A DNA stretch of 64,000 bases from JAAEUB01 sp964550345 (GTDB taxonomy: Bacteria > Pseudomonadota > Alphaproteobacteria > Rhodobacterales > Rhodobacteraceae): contig CAZJYZ010000001.1 in assembly GCA_964550345.1 (NCBI GenBank), forward strand, positions 1 through 64,000. Reading direction: 5' to 3'. Both the position numbers and the translations under genes were made by a program. Below the pieces are notes generated by a model, which was given only the letters and a program-made list of their open reading frames with translations, was not told where the DNA came from and ran no database searches. This document shows, in pieces, positions 7,179-16,059 of this stretch; positions within the stretch are counted from its first letter, which is position 1; every line of letters starts with the position of its first letter.

Positions 7179-9172
7179 GTGATGATTTTGATCTTGAGAA
7201 GTTGGCAAACGCTCTGAAATCCAGCCCGCCCGCCCCTGACGAGGATCGCAAAGCGCAAAATATTACCGCTGCAATAAAAAGTTTCGATACCGCCCAAGAA
7301 AATGCGGCCCGCACACGTCCTACTTCTGAAACGACCCAAAACGGGGCGTTCTTTAAAGGAGTAGCAAAGATGTTTCATTCAATGACTTCACGCGCTGCGA
7401 TGGCGACCACAACGGCCCTCGTTGCAGTTGGTTTTACGTTTTATGTTGTCTATCCGCAGCTGAATACGACGCCGGGGCTTGATCTGCCCACACCGGAAAT
7501 GTCCCGTGATGAGGTGGTCGTGGCCACCGAGCAGGATGGCACACCCAAAACCAGCGACACAGAAAGCCCGGATGTAAGCCCGATGGTATTGGCTGAGGAA
7601 GCAGAAACCGGCGGCCTGACCGGGATCATCGCGGGTGCACCTGCTGACATGGCGATAAGCGAACCGGCCCTTATGCCCAGCCCGGCCCCTCTGGCCCCCA
7701 TGGCCCTGAGCCGGAGTGCGGCGCCGGGCGAAGGCTTTGCTTCGGTGGTGGATGACCGGGCAAGGTCACGCGAAGAAAACACCGAAGCCTTTGCCAACGA
7801 AGAGCAAAACCCGCTGAAAATTACTGGGGAAGAGCCGGTATCCACCTTTTCCATCGACGTTGACACTGCCGCTTATTCGGTCGTGCGTTCCTCTCTGATG
7901 CGCGGCTACCTGCCTCCCGAAGATGCGGTGCGGATTGAGGAAATGCTCAATTATTTCCCCTATGCCTATGCAGGCCCCGAAGGCGAACACCCCTTCCAAC
8001 CGACGGTCACTGTCATGGATACGCCGTGGAATGCGGGCACAGATCTGGTGCATATCGCTATTCAGGGTGAATTGCCCGCATTAGAAGATCGCCCACCGCT
8101 TAATCTGGTTTTCCTGATCGACACGTCCGGTTCAATGGAAAATGCCAACAAACTGCCGCTGCTCAAGCAAAGTTTCCGCCTGATGCTGGGCCAGCTGAGG
8201 CCCGAAGATCAGGTGTCGATCGTAACCTATGCCGGGTCCGCCGGGCAGGTATTGGAACCAACCAATGCCAGCGAACGCAGTACCATATTGTCGGCCCTTG
8301 AACGTCTGTCTGCCGGTGGTTCAACCGCCGGGCAGGAAGGTCTGCAGCAGGCGTATGCTGTCGCCGAGGGCATGGCTGAAGACGGCGAGGTCAGCCGTAT
8401 TATTCTGGCGACTGACGGCGATTTTAACGTCGGCATATATGGCCCGGATGAGCTGAAGGATTACATCTCGGATAAACGCAACAGCGGCGTTTACCTAAGC
8501 GTGTTGGGCTTTGGCCGGGGCAACCTGGATGATGCGACGATGCAGGCGCTGGCGCAGAACGGCAATGGAACTGCGTCCTATATCGACACACTCAGCGAGG
8601 CTCAGAAAGTGCTGGTGGATCAGCTTTCCGGCGCCCTGTTCCCGATTGCCAATGACGTGAAAATTCAGGTCGAATTCAACCCGGCTGAGATCGCTGAATA
8701 CCGGCTGATCGGCTATGAAACCCGCGCTTTGGCGCGGGAGGATTTCAACAATGATGCTGTTGATGCTGGCGAGATTGGGGCGGGCCATTCCGTTACTGCA
8801 ATCTACGAAGTGACCCCGGTTGGCTCAGACGCCATTATGACGGATGCCCTGCGCTATCAGGCACCGGTGGAAGGCACGGGTTCGGATGAGCTGGGCTTCC
8901 TGAAACTGCGTTATAAGAACCCGGACGAGGATAGTTCAACCCTTATCCAAGTCCCAATCACCCCCGGAATGGGTTCAGCGAATACCGATACCCGATTTGC
9001 AGCAGCTATCGCCGGGTTCGGGCAGCTTTTGTCAGACGACAAATACCTTGGTGACTGGACCTATAGCGACGCCATCGCTTTGGCCGGGGCGAACAAGGGT
9101 GAGGATGTGTTTGGATATCGCGCCGAGGCCGTGACCCTGATGCGGTTGGCCCAGACGCTCTCGCAAGAATAA
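7175..9172 (+). CDS. Membrane-anchored von Willebrand factor A protein (YfbK-like)
   Basis: A 665-residue protein. Residues 1-70 are hydrophilic and probably cytoplasmic, a single membrane span lies at about 72-93, then a Pro/Ala-rich linker to about 205. A VWA N-terminal domain (about 205-300) is followed by a VWA domain whose metal site DTSGS is at 316-320 (ATDGDFNVGI follows), and a C-terminal DUF3520-type domain. The layout matches E. coli YfbK and its relatives, of unknown role. Overlap with the ECF sigma gene suggests the cytoplasmic N terminus may act on that sigma factor as an anti-sigma, with the periplasmic VWA part as sensor. I see no classical zinc anti-sigma motif, so this is only a hypothesis. 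Confidence 0.85.
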   Translation: MSDDFDLEKLANALKSSPPAPDEDRKAQNITAAIKSFDTAQENAARTRPTSETTQNGAFFKGVAKMFHSMTSRAAMATTTALVAVGFTFYVVYPQLNTTPGLDLPTPEMSRDEVVVATEQDGTPKTSDTESPDVSPMVLAEEAETGGLTGIIAGAPADMAISEPALMPSPAPLAPMALSRSAAPGEGFASVVDDRARSREENTEAFANEEQNPLKITGEEPVSTFSIDVDTAAYSVVRSSLMRGYLPPEDAVRIEEMLNYFPYAYAGPEGEHPFQPTVTVMDTPWNAGTDLVHIAIQGELPALEDRPPLNLVFLIDTSGSMENANKLPLLKQSFRLMLGQLRPEDQVSIVTYAGSAGQVLEPTNASERSTILSALERLSAGGSTAGQEGLQQAYAVAEGMAEDGEVSRIILATDGDFNVGIYGPDELKDYISDKRNSGVYLSVLGFGRGNLDDATMQALAQNGNGTASYIDTLSEAQKVLVDQLSGALFPIANDVKIQVEFNPAEIAEYRLIGYETRALAREDFNNDAVDAGEIGAGHSVTAIYEVTPVGSDAIMTDALRYQAPVEGTGSDELGFLKLRYKNPDEDSSTLIQVPITPGMGSANTDTRFAAAIAGFGQLLSDDKYLGDWTYSDAIALAGANKGEDVFGYRAEAVTLMRLAQTLSQE

Positions 9173-9217
9173 CCTTCCCTCGGGGCTATGTTTCTTGTCC
9201 CGAAAGTAGCCCCAACA

Positions 9218-9268
9218 GCGCCAGTCCAACTGGCGCGCCCCTTCCCGCCATCCCCGGGAAGGGGCTTT
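9218..9268 (+). terminator. Tandem hairpin terminator after the VWA gene
   Basis: Two adjacent perfect stems follow the VWA stop: GCGCCAGT/ACTGGCGC (9218-9225/9229-9236, loop CCA) and GCCCCTTCCC/GGGAAGGGGC (9237-9246/9256-9265), the latter followed by TTTCGT. The second looks like an intrinsic terminator for the sigma-VWA operon. Confidence 0.65.
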
Positions 9269-9370
9269 CGTATAAAGGTACCTCACATGCAAAAACAGAC
9301 CAAAAAGTAAAGGCGCGAGGAACCTGATCCACGCGCCTTGCCATATAATTTTCGCTATGAAAGCAGGGCC

Positions 9371-9826
9371 TTAGGCCTCAATCGTCGTGCCTTCAACATC
9401 ACGGGTCGAGGCAATCTCGATACGCCGCGGTTTGAGGGCCTCGGGAACTTCCCGCGAAAGATCTATGTGAAGCATACCGTTTTCATGGGCAGCACCGGTG
9501 ACACGTACGTGGTCGGCTAGGTGGAAACGCCGTGTAAAGGCGCGGGTGGCGATACCACGGTGCAGGAAAGTGCGCGCTTTGTCCTCAGTAACTTTTTTAG
9601 CTGTGACATGCAGCGCGTTTTCTTTCACTTCCACGGCCAGTTCCTGTTCGCCGAACCCGGCAACAGCGATAGAAATGCGCCATGCATCATCACCAGTTTT
9701 TTCAATATTGTAAGGTGGGTAGCTTTCGCGGCTGACATCATTGGTCAGCACCCGGTCCATCAGGTCGGCGACCTGGTCAAAGCCAACAGTGGCACGGTAA
9801 AGGGGTGAAAGGTCAAAATTACGCAT
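9371..9826 (-). CDS. Hsp20/alpha-crystallin family small heat shock protein
   Basis: A 151-residue small heat shock protein. The alpha-crystallin domain covers about residues 30-125 (YPPYNIEKTGDDAWRISIAV, LAVEVKENALHVTAKK, FLHRGIATRAFTRRFHL, ENGMLHIDLSREVPE), closest in pattern to the IbpA/HspD class of alphaproteobacteria. It would bind unfolding proteins without ATP. The start at 9826 is set by AAGGAGGA about nine bases upstream; a longer reading to 9874 lacks family similarity. A heat-shock-type promoter is seen at 9915-9943, leaving a leader of about 80 nt. No disaggregase or chaperone genes are adjacent. Confidence 0.9.
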   Translation of the reverse strand: MRNFDLSPLYRATVGFDQVADLMDRVLTNDVSRESYPPYNIEKTGDDAWRISIAVAGFGEQELAVEVKENALHVTAKKVTEDKARTFLHRGIATRAFTRRFHLADHVRVTGAAHENGMLHIDLSREVPEALKPRRIEIASTRDVEGTTIEA

Positions 9827-10138
9827 TTGGAGTCCTCCTTTTGAGCGACATAAGTGGCCTTCCCATATGGGCAAGGCAGTAAATTCAGGCCCGCGAATGC
9901 GGCACCTGATCCTCAGGTAGGGTCGTATTTCCCTAGTTTCAAGATGGTGTTGCTACAGCCGCAAGAACTGGCTTGCCAAGCTTCATATGCAATTTCAAAT
10001 TGCAGGCTGATACATTTTTATATTCTTAATATGCATCTTTCGGGTTTTCCACCACAAGACCCTTAAGCGGTTGTTTATAGGTTGTTTTAACAGGTTTATA
10101 ATCAAAAATGCCCAAGGCGTAGATTACTTTCGCCCGCC
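9827..10138. other. Gap between hsp20 and the protease gene
   Basis: About 310 bases, AT-rich from about 9990 to 10115. It holds the hsp20 leader and heat-shock-type promoter (9915-9943). The rest is the 3' flank of the protease gene, where I see no gene or clear terminator. Confidence 0.5.
9915..9943 (-). promoter_or_regulatory. RpoH (sigma-32) type promoter for hsp20
   Basis: Read on the minus strand: CTTGAAA (9943-9937), 14 bases, CCCTACCT (9922-9915). The sigma-32 consensus is CTTGAAA-N11-16-CCCATNT. The start of transcription would be near 9907, some 80 nt before the hsp20 ATG. Confidence 0.6.
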
Positions 10139-10951
10139 CTATGGGCGCAAAAACTTTGCCCCGTCACCAGTGCTGCCACTCGGGGATATAACCTGCACAA
10201 CCGGAATTGCCACGCCAAATACGCCGTCACTTTGCGCCAGCATGGCCATCATATCCGCCAGTGGCCCCTCGAGAGAAGTTCCCAAAGAAACCGGCATATT
10301 GCGCGCCATAGCTTTGGCCGACACGACTGACACGATTTGCGCCACCCCGTCTTCAAAAATAAACACAGGCGCCCCGGAAGACCCAAAATCTACATTGCAC
10401 GACAAGACAAGTGTGCCCGACTGGCGCGCCAGGACGTTGCAGCTTTCCTGCAATGCCGGGCTTTCAGCACGGTTGTGGGCATAGGATACAACACCGACAG
10501 CCGTCCCTTTGGCGGGCTGACCATGGGTGAGAAAAGGTTGGATTGACCCTGAACGGATTGGACGGTCAAGCTCTACCAGGGCCAGATCATAGCGAACCCG
10601 GTGCTCGGTATCACTACTGGCAAACTCATATTTAGGATGAACAATAACCCGGCGCACCCCGCGGTATGCCGAAGCACGGCCCGAACGCCATCCAGCAAGG
10701 AACTCTATATCACCCTCGTCTATGCGCTGCCCGGTACTCCGGTCAAAAAGGCAATGCCCGGCTGTGAGCACCAGGTTGTCTGCCACCAGCGCGCCGGTAC
10801 AAAAGGCGTTTGGGCCGAGATTCAGGCGCCCCACGCCTTCCCAGCCACGACCATCATCGCCCGTGATAAGGTTGCGCAGCCCGGAATTATCCGCCTGCGC
10901 AGTGCCAGCGAACACCAGCGAAAGCATCAGTAAAGTCAGGTATTTCCACAT
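10139..10951 (-). CDS. Exported trypsin-like serine protease
   Basis: A 270-residue S1 family peptidase. A signal peptide is clear (hydrophobic core LTLLMLSLVFAG, predicted cut after AQA at 18-20). The triad is His66 (TAGHC), Asp122 (YDLALVEL) and Ser192 in GSSGAP, a variant of the usual GDSGGP that lacks the Asp lining the activation pocket. Cys51/Cys67 and Cys171/Cys185 are placed to form disulfides. The final 35 residues or so extend past the normal domain. Substrates are unknown. It lies 48 bases after glcF in the same direction and could be read from the glc operon, but nothing links it to glycolate use. Confidence 0.85.
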   Translation of the reverse strand: MWKYLTLLMLSLVFAGTAQADNSGLRNLITGDDGRGWEGVGRLNLGPNAFCTGALVADNLVLTAGHCLFDRSTGQRIDEGDIEFLAGWRSGRASAYRGVRRVIVHPKYEFASSDTEHRVRYDLALVELDRPIRSGSIQPFLTHGQPAKGTAVGVVSYAHNRAESPALQESCNVLARQSGTLVLSCNVDFGSSGAPVFIFEDGVAQIVSVVSAKAMARNMPVSLGTSLEGPLADMMAMLAQSDGVFGVAIPVVQVISPSGSTGDGAKFLRP

Positions 10952-10999
10952 AGCCAGTCCTTGGTTTCAGGATATGGCTATGTGGGTGGATGGGCAGGA

Positions 11000-12295
11000 T
11001 TAAGGCAAAATCGGTGCCATTTTGGGGGGGCATGGCCCACCAGTGGCCCAGTCGATCAGTTCGACCGTGTGTACAACCGGCACTTCTTCGCCTGAGCCCA
11101 ACTGGATCATGCACCCGATATTTCCCGCCGCGATCACCTGAGGGTCGCGTGCATGTAGCGTTGCCAGCTTTCGGGATTTCAGCTTGGCTGAAATCTCGGG
11201 TTGCAACAGGTTATAGGTCCCCGCAGACCCGCAACACAGATGCGCGTCCTGCGGCTCAACCACTTCGAAGCCCACGTGTTTCAGCAAATCCTTCGGCGCA
11301 TGTGTGATTTTCTGACCGTGCTGCAGCGAACAGGCGGCGTGATAGGCCACCCGCAAGGGGGCCGCACCACTGGCGGGCAGGTCCAGCCCCATCAGAAACT
11401 CACTGACATCCATCGCCAAGACAGAGACCTGTGCTGCATTTTCTGCCAACGCATCTTCGCGAAACATGTGACCGTAGTCTTTAACCGTGGTGCCACAGCC
11501 TGACGTATTGATGATAATTGCGTCCAGCCCTTCACCGTCAATCTCGTGCGTCCAGGCGCGGATATTTGCGGCAGCCGAGGCATGCGCCTTGTCTTCTTTC
11601 CCCATATGGTGGGTCAGGGCACCACAGCAGCCTGCGCCCTGCGCCACCACCACGTCGCAACCCATCCGGGTCAGCAGTCGGATCGTGGCGTCATTGATGT
11701 CTGTGTCCAACGCCTTTTGCGCACAGCCAGTCATCAGCGCCACGCGCTTTTTCCTTGGCCCGACGGCAGGGAAAACCTGCGCATCGTCATTGCGACTGAC
11801 CGGAGGTATTTGTTTCGGCGCCATCGCCAGCATGGCCTGCAAGCGTGCATCCGGCAGTAAACGGCGAAACGGTTTGCCAATCTTTGCCCCCAGCAAGGCC
11901 AGCCGGAAGCGTTTGGGGTAAGGAATGACCTGCGACAATACCCAGCGCAGCAGACGATCCATGATTGGTCGCTTATGCGTCTTTTCGATATGGCTGCGCG
12001 CCAGATCTACCAGATGCATGTAATGCACCCCGGAAGGGCAGGTCGTCATGCAGGAAAGACAGGACAGGCAGCGGTCCACATGGGTCACCGTCCTGGCATC
12101 CGGTGTTCCGCCTTTTTCAAGCATGTCCTTGATCAGATAAATGCGCCCGCGCGGGCTGTCGAGCTCATCGCCAAGCACCTGATAGGTTGGGCAAGTTGCC
12201 GTGCACATGCCGCAATGAACGCAGGCGCGCAGAATGTCATTAGCGCGCTCAAGGCCGCTGTCCTGCAGCTGTTCGGGGGTAAAAAATGTCTTCAT
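11000..12295 (-). CDS. glcF: Glycolate oxidase iron-sulfur subunit GlcF
   Basis: A 431-residue protein with two ferredoxin-type 4Fe-4S motifs near the N terminus: Cys25, 28, 31, 35 and Cys76, 79, 82, 86. Two CCG-type domains follow (GCCGAL and LCCGSAG motifs), as in heterodisulfide-reductase-like subunits. It passes electrons from the FAD subunits of glycolate oxidase to the membrane quinone pool during conversion of glycolate to glyoxylate. It begins directly after the glcE stop, so the two are almost certainly co-translated. A Rhodobacterales-typical glcDEF order is present, without a GlcC-type regulator in the window. Confidence 0.92.
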   Translation of the reverse strand: MKTFFTPEQLQDSGLERANDILRACVHCGMCTATCPTYQVLGDELDSPRGRIYLIKDMLEKGGTPDARTVTHVDRCLSCLSCMTTCPSGVHYMHLVDLARSHIEKTHKRPIMDRLLRWVLSQVIPYPKRFRLALLGAKIGKPFRRLLPDARLQAMLAMAPKQIPPVSRNDDAQVFPAVGPRKKRVALMTGCAQKALDTDINDATIRLLTRMGCDVVVAQGAGCCGALTHHMGKEDKAHASAAANIRAWTHEIDGEGLDAIIINTSGCGTTVKDYGHMFREDALAENAAQVSVLAMDVSEFLMGLDLPASGAAPLRVAYHAACSLQHGQKITHAPKDLLKHVGFEVVEPQDAHLCCGSAGTYNLLQPEISAKLKSRKLATLHARDPQVIAAGNIGCMIQLGSGEEVPVVHTVELIDWATGGPCPPKMAPILP

Positions 12296-13444
12296 TCAGG
12301 CCCCCATCAATCCGGGGTTTAAAATACCCCTGGGATCGAATTTCTCCTGTATTTGCCGAGATATCGCTGCAATTGGAGCAGGTTCAGGTTGAAAAACTGC
12401 AAGCCGCTGGCGCAGCATCTCAGGCGCCCGGACCAAGGTTGCGTGCCCACCAAAGCCGGCAACCTGATCTCGCACCAGCCGGGCTCCAGCGTCCGAAGTC
12501 CCGTCAACCAGCAACCAAACCAGCCCTCCGCCCCAATCAAACAAGGCTTTGTGTTCAAGCCCGGCAGCATTCAGATTTGCTGAAACTACCGGCCCATCCG
12601 AGGGTTTGAGCGACACCCGCCAAACTGCCCCCTCCAACGCAGCGAAGGGTTCAACATCGCGCACCTCACGCCAAAGATTGGCCGAGGCATCCCCCTCGGC
12701 AAGATCCCAACCGGCGCAAATACCCTGTTGCAACTCTTTCGCCCGGTAAGCCACCGAACCGGCAAGACCCTCAAGACGTATCCTTGTTTCAGAGGTGCCG
12801 GAAATGCCCACACCAAGATGTGCCGCACCTGATATATCATAAGGAGAACCGAGTGCGGCGGAAAGCACCTCAACGCCCGCTTCGTCGGTCAACCCATGGG
12901 CAACCAGCGTCGCTTCGGCTTCTGGCATGGCCATCACCTTCAGGCTGACCTCGCTCATCACCCCCAAAGTGCCCCAACTTCCGGCCATCAATTTGACCAG
13001 ATCGTATCCGGTGACATTTTTCATCACCCGCCCGCCATTCTTCAACACCTGCCCCAGCCCGTCGACAAATCGCACGCCAAGGGAAAAGTCCCGCGCAGCG
13101 CCTACCTGAATGCGCCGCGGACCCGAAACATTTGCCGCTATGACGCCGCCAATGGTGGGTGTGCCGGTACTGCCCAACAGGCCACGGTGATCCATCGGCT
13201 CAAAGCCAAGACGCTGTCCTTCGCCCGCAAGCAGATCGTCTATTTCAGCCACAGGCGTCCCGGCGCGCACCACAAGGGTCAAGGCCTCGGGCTGATAAAG
13301 CGTTACCCCACTCAGTCCGGCAACAGAAAGGTCCTGTCCCTCCACAGGCCGCCCAATATCCCGGGTGCCCCCTCCAAGGACGCGCAGCGGGCCCTCTGCC
13401 GACCTCACTGCCTCGGCCAGTTCTGCCTCTGTCTGTGGCCTCAT
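12296..13444 (-). CDS. glcE: Glycolate oxidase FAD-binding subunit GlcE
   Basis: A 382-residue FAD-linked subunit of glycolate oxidase. The PCMH-type FAD-binding domain fills the N-terminal half (VLGGGTRDIG, GTPTIGGVIAANVSGPRR, NVTGYDLVKLMAGSWGTLGV), followed by a substrate-cap region. It is smaller than GlcD, as usual, and works with GlcD and GlcF. Its ATG at 13444 lies directly beside the intergenic repeat at 13446-13473, which separates it from glcD by 64 bases. It is adjacent to glcF with no gap. Confidence 0.92.
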   Translation of the reverse strand: MRPQTEAELAEAVRSAEGPLRVLGGGTRDIGRPVEGQDLSVAGLSGVTLYQPEALTLVVRAGTPVAEIDDLLAGEGQRLGFEPMDHRGLLGSTGTPTIGGVIAANVSGPRRIQVGAARDFSLGVRFVDGLGQVLKNGGRVMKNVTGYDLVKLMAGSWGTLGVMSEVSLKVMAMPEAEATLVAHGLTDEAGVEVLSAALGSPYDISGAAHLGVGISGTSETRIRLEGLAGSVAYRAKELQQGICAGWDLAEGDASANLWREVRDVEPFAALEGAVWRVSLKPSDGPVVSANLNAAGLEHKALFDWGGGLVWLLVDGTSDAGARLVRDQVAGFGGHATLVRAPEMLRQRLAVFQPEPAPIAAISRQIQEKFDPRGILNPGLMGA

Positions 13445-13445
13445 A

Positions 13446-13510
13446 TTTCTCTTGCCTCAAATATCCTCGGGGGTGAATTGGCGGAAGCCAAGAGGGGGTG
13501 GAAACCCCCT
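13446..13510 (-). repeat. Intergenic repeat copy B with hairpin, glcD-glcE gap
   Basis: On the minus strand, a hairpin AGGGGGT/ACCCCCT (13510-13504/13499-13493, loop TTCC) starts at the very end of glcD. The repeat core CCCCCGAGGATATTTGAGG then GCAAGAG (13473-13446) ends at the glcE start. The core matches copies near 2915, 40446 and 51106. Inside an operon, the hairpin could lower or tune glcE-glcF expression relative to glcD. Confidence 0.65.
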
Positions 13511-14942
13511 AACCCGCCCTTCGTTGTTGCGATGCATCCAGTGGAAAAACCTTGGCCGGGTTCAGCAGCCATTGCGGGTCAAACACATCCTTCAGGCGCA
13601 TTTGCGCCTCAAGATCAGCCGGGGAATATTGTGCGTTCATCAATTCACGTTTTTCTACCCCAACCCCGTGCTCTCCGGTCAGGCAGCCGCCTACCTCAAC
13701 GCAAAGCGTGAGGATGTCTGCGCCAAATGCCTCGCATTTTTCAAGATCACCTGGCTTGTTGGCATCATACAGGATCAGCGGGTGCATGTTTCCGTCACCG
13801 GCATGAAATACGTTACCTACGTCCAGCCCGTATTCCTCACTCATCTCACCGATCCGACGCAGGACAAATGGCAATTCGCTGACCGGGATCGTGCCATCAA
13901 GGCACATATAATCGTTGATCTGACCCATCGCCCCAAAGGCCGATTTGCGCCCCAACCAGATACGCGCACTTTCTTCCTCGGACTGGCTTTCGCGCAGTTC
14001 AACCGGGTTGTGGCGCTTGGCAATGGCAATAATACGTTCAAGCTGGTCGGTGATTTCCGCGTCCGAGCCTTCGACCTCGATGATCAGCATTGCTTCGCAA
14101 TCCGGATAGCCGGAATGGGCGTGGGCCTCGGAGGCGCGAATGCAAACCCGGTCCATGAATTCAATCGCCACCGGTACGATACCGGCCTTGATAATGTCAC
14201 TGACACAGGCGCCAGCTACCTCGGAACTGTCAAAGCCAACCAGCACCGGGCGCGCGCCTTCAGGTTTGGCAAGAATGCGCAAGGTGGCTTCGGTAACGAT
14301 ACCCAATTGGCCTTCGGAACCACAGATCAGCCCCAAAAGGTCCAGCCCGGCGGCATCCAGATGAGCACCGCCTATAGTGACAACCTCGCCGTCCGCCATG
14401 ACCATTGTCACACCCATCAGGTTGTTGGTGGTGACACCATATTTGAGGCAATGCGCCCCACCGGAATTCATCGCGATATTGCCTGCAATCGCACAGGCCA
14501 GCTGGCTGGATGGGTCCGGAGCATAGAAGAAACCATCCGCCTCAACCGCACCGGTAACCGAAAGGTTGGTACGCCCGGCCTCAACCCGAACAAACCGGTT
14601 GTCATAGTCGGTTTCCAGCACCGCGTTCAGGCGCGCCACGCCAAGAATAACGCTGTCTTCCGTTGGCAACGCGCCACCAGCCAGAGAAGTACCGGCACCA
14701 CGCGGCACCACAGGCACGCCCATTTCATGGCAGATGCGCATCACCTCTGAGACCTCTTTAGTTGAACCCGGCAAGACCGCGCAGAGCGGCGGACAACGAT
14801 AAGCCGCAAGCGCATCGCATTCATAAGCAAGGGTTTCGGCGGGGTCGTCCAGAACGGCACCTTCGGGCAATACTTCTTGCAGACGCGCGACGATCAGGGA
14901 CTTGCGGGCCATGATGGCGGGGTCGGAAGGAGGCATGTGCAT
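13509..14942 (-). CDS. glcD: Glycolate oxidase catalytic subunit GlcD
   Basis: A 477-residue FAD-dependent subunit. The FAD-binding segment is PRGAGTSLAGGALP (about 100-113), with AIAGNIAMNSGGAHCLKYG and CGSEGQLGIVTEATLRIL after it. The FAD-oxidase C-terminal domain contains HAGDGNMHPLILYD and GEHGVGVEKRE. It oxidises glycolate (or D-lactate) to glyoxylate (or pyruvate) with GlcE and GlcF. It is first in the operon, so its promoter should lie in the gap 14943-15161, where I see no clear box. Downstream the operon continues through repeat copy B. Confidence 0.93.
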   Translation of the reverse strand: MHMPPSDPAIMARKSLIVARLQEVLPEGAVLDDPAETLAYECDALAAYRCPPLCAVLPGSTKEVSEVMRICHEMGVPVVPRGAGTSLAGGALPTEDSVILGVARLNAVLETDYDNRFVRVEAGRTNLSVTGAVEADGFFYAPDPSSQLACAIAGNIAMNSGGAHCLKYGVTTNNLMGVTMVMADGEVVTIGGAHLDAAGLDLLGLICGSEGQLGIVTEATLRILAKPEGARPVLVGFDSSEVAGACVSDIIKAGIVPVAIEFMDRVCIRASEAHAHSGYPDCEAMLIIEVEGSDAEITDQLERIIAIAKRHNPVELRESQSEEESARIWLGRKSAFGAMGQINDYMCLDGTIPVSELPFVLRRIGEMSEEYGLDVGNVFHAGDGNMHPLILYDANKPGDLEKCEAFGADILTLCVEVGGCLTGEHGVGVEKRELMNAQYSPADLEAQMRLKDVFDPQWLLNPAKVFPLDASQQRRAG

Positions 14943-15161
14943 GGCAGATTTCCCTATACGGTGATTGGTAAAGATTTATTACCAAAATACCAAAATGGCA
15001 AGTCATACTGGCCCACGCACTGCGATTCAGGGGGTTTTTGATGTTTTGACCAGGAAAATAGCCCAGTCAGGCCCCGTATTGACTGGTGCCACACGCGAAC
15101 CCACTGACAATTCTGTAGCGCCCACCCCAACTTTCACCAAACAAATGGCCTTTGCAGAGTA

Positions 15162-15575
15162 TTAACTGACGGGGTTTCCCCAATTGCTGATGATCGCGTC
15201 AGCCTCGTATTCAACCAGCCACTCAGGATTAACAAACCGGTCAATCGCCATAATCGTATCAACCGGTCGCACATCCCGAAAATATTCTTTCCGCACCTCA
15301 ATCGAGGCTTTCCAGTCTTCGATATTTGTCAGAATTACCCTTGTGCGCACCACATCCCGAAGACTAGCACCCGCACTTTCCAAAGCGGATTTGATAATCT
15401 CCAGACATTGCCGGGTCTGGGCAGCAACATCCCCCACACCAACAGTTTTGCCTTCCTCGTCAACCGGGGCAGTACCGCCGATTGAAACAAACGGCCCCAC
15501 ACGCACCGCCCGGCTGAAACCAACGATTTTTTCCATCGGGTTTCCATTTGATACCAGCTCTCTGTCAAATTCCAT
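15162..15575 (-). CDS. RidA/YjgF family protein
   Basis: A 137-residue member of the YjgF/YER057c/UK114 family. Typical blocks are GPFVSIGGTAPVD, QTRQCLEIIKSALESAGASLRDVVRTRVILTN (in two parts about 50-82) and the acidic VEYEADAII near the end. The Arg that holds the carboxylate of imine substrates in RidA is present in the DVVRTRV segment. Canonical members hydrolyse reactive enamines and imines; this one belongs to a branch with a shortened C terminus, so its substrate may differ. GGGAG sits eight bases before the ATG. It is alone, divergent from the small exported protein gene. Confidence 0.85.
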   Translation of the reverse strand: MEFDRELVSNGNPMEKIVGFSRAVRVGPFVSIGGTAPVDEEGKTVGVGDVAAQTRQCLEIIKSALESAGASLRDVVRTRVILTNIEDWKASIEVRKEYFRDVRPVDTIMAIDRFVNPEWLVEYEADAIISNWGNPVS

Positions 15576-15685
15576 GTGTTCGCTCCCTTTATTTCACCTG
15601 AAATAAGCATACTACATTTTCACTTTCCCGCATTTTCACGGATCTGTGCTGTGACAATGAGGTGGGACAGGCCTAACTTACCTGT

Positions 15686-16051
15686 ATGCGAAACATAGTA
15701 CTTGCCTTTTTGCTGACCCTTGCCCTGACCGCATCACCGGTTTTTTCGGCCCCTCCGGTGATTGAGGCTGTTGAGGCCCGCGGCGGGGCTGCTGGCTGGA
15801 GCTTTTCCGTCACGCTTTCCCATCCAGACACGGGCTGGGATCATTACGCCGATGGCTGGCAGATACTGGACGCAGATGGGACGGTACTGGGGCACAGGAT
15901 GCTGGCGCACCCGCATGTACATGAGCAACCGTTTACCCGGTCTCTGGGCGGGGTGGATATTCCGGCTGGGACTTCTTTGGTTTTCATACAGGCGCATTGT
16001 TTGGTCGACGGGTGGGGCGAGCAGCTTTTTGAAGTTGGCTTGGAAAACTGA
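15686..16051 (+). CDS. Small exported protein of unknown function
   Basis: A 121-residue protein with a clear signal peptide (LAFLLTLALTASPVFSA, cut after about residue 22). The mature part looks like a single beta-sandwich domain: WSFSVTLSHPDTGWDHYADGW in pieces, HPHVHEQPFTRSL, and VFIQAHCLVDGWG. The cluster of His residues (about 73-77) and the single Cys in the mature part suggest a metal or disulfide role, which is inference. I do not recognise a named family. It stands convergent to the moxR operon and divergent from the RidA gene. Confidence 0.75.
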   Translation: MRNIVLAFLLTLALTASPVFSAPPVIEAVEARGGAAGWSFSVTLSHPDTGWDHYADGWQILDADGTVLGHRMLAHPHVHEQPFTRSLGGVDIPAGTSLVFIQAHCLVDGWGEQLFEVGLEN

Positions 16052-16059
16052 CCACGTGT

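Noticed and set aside
10071..10484. Open frame on the plus strand over the 3' part of the protease gene
   Set aside because: It is antisense to a clear protease gene, has no family similarity and no ribosome site.
13365..14750. 461-codon open frame on the plus strand opposite glcD-glcE
   Set aside because: It is an antisense shadow of two well-supported genes; its protein has the composition of a reversed coding frame.
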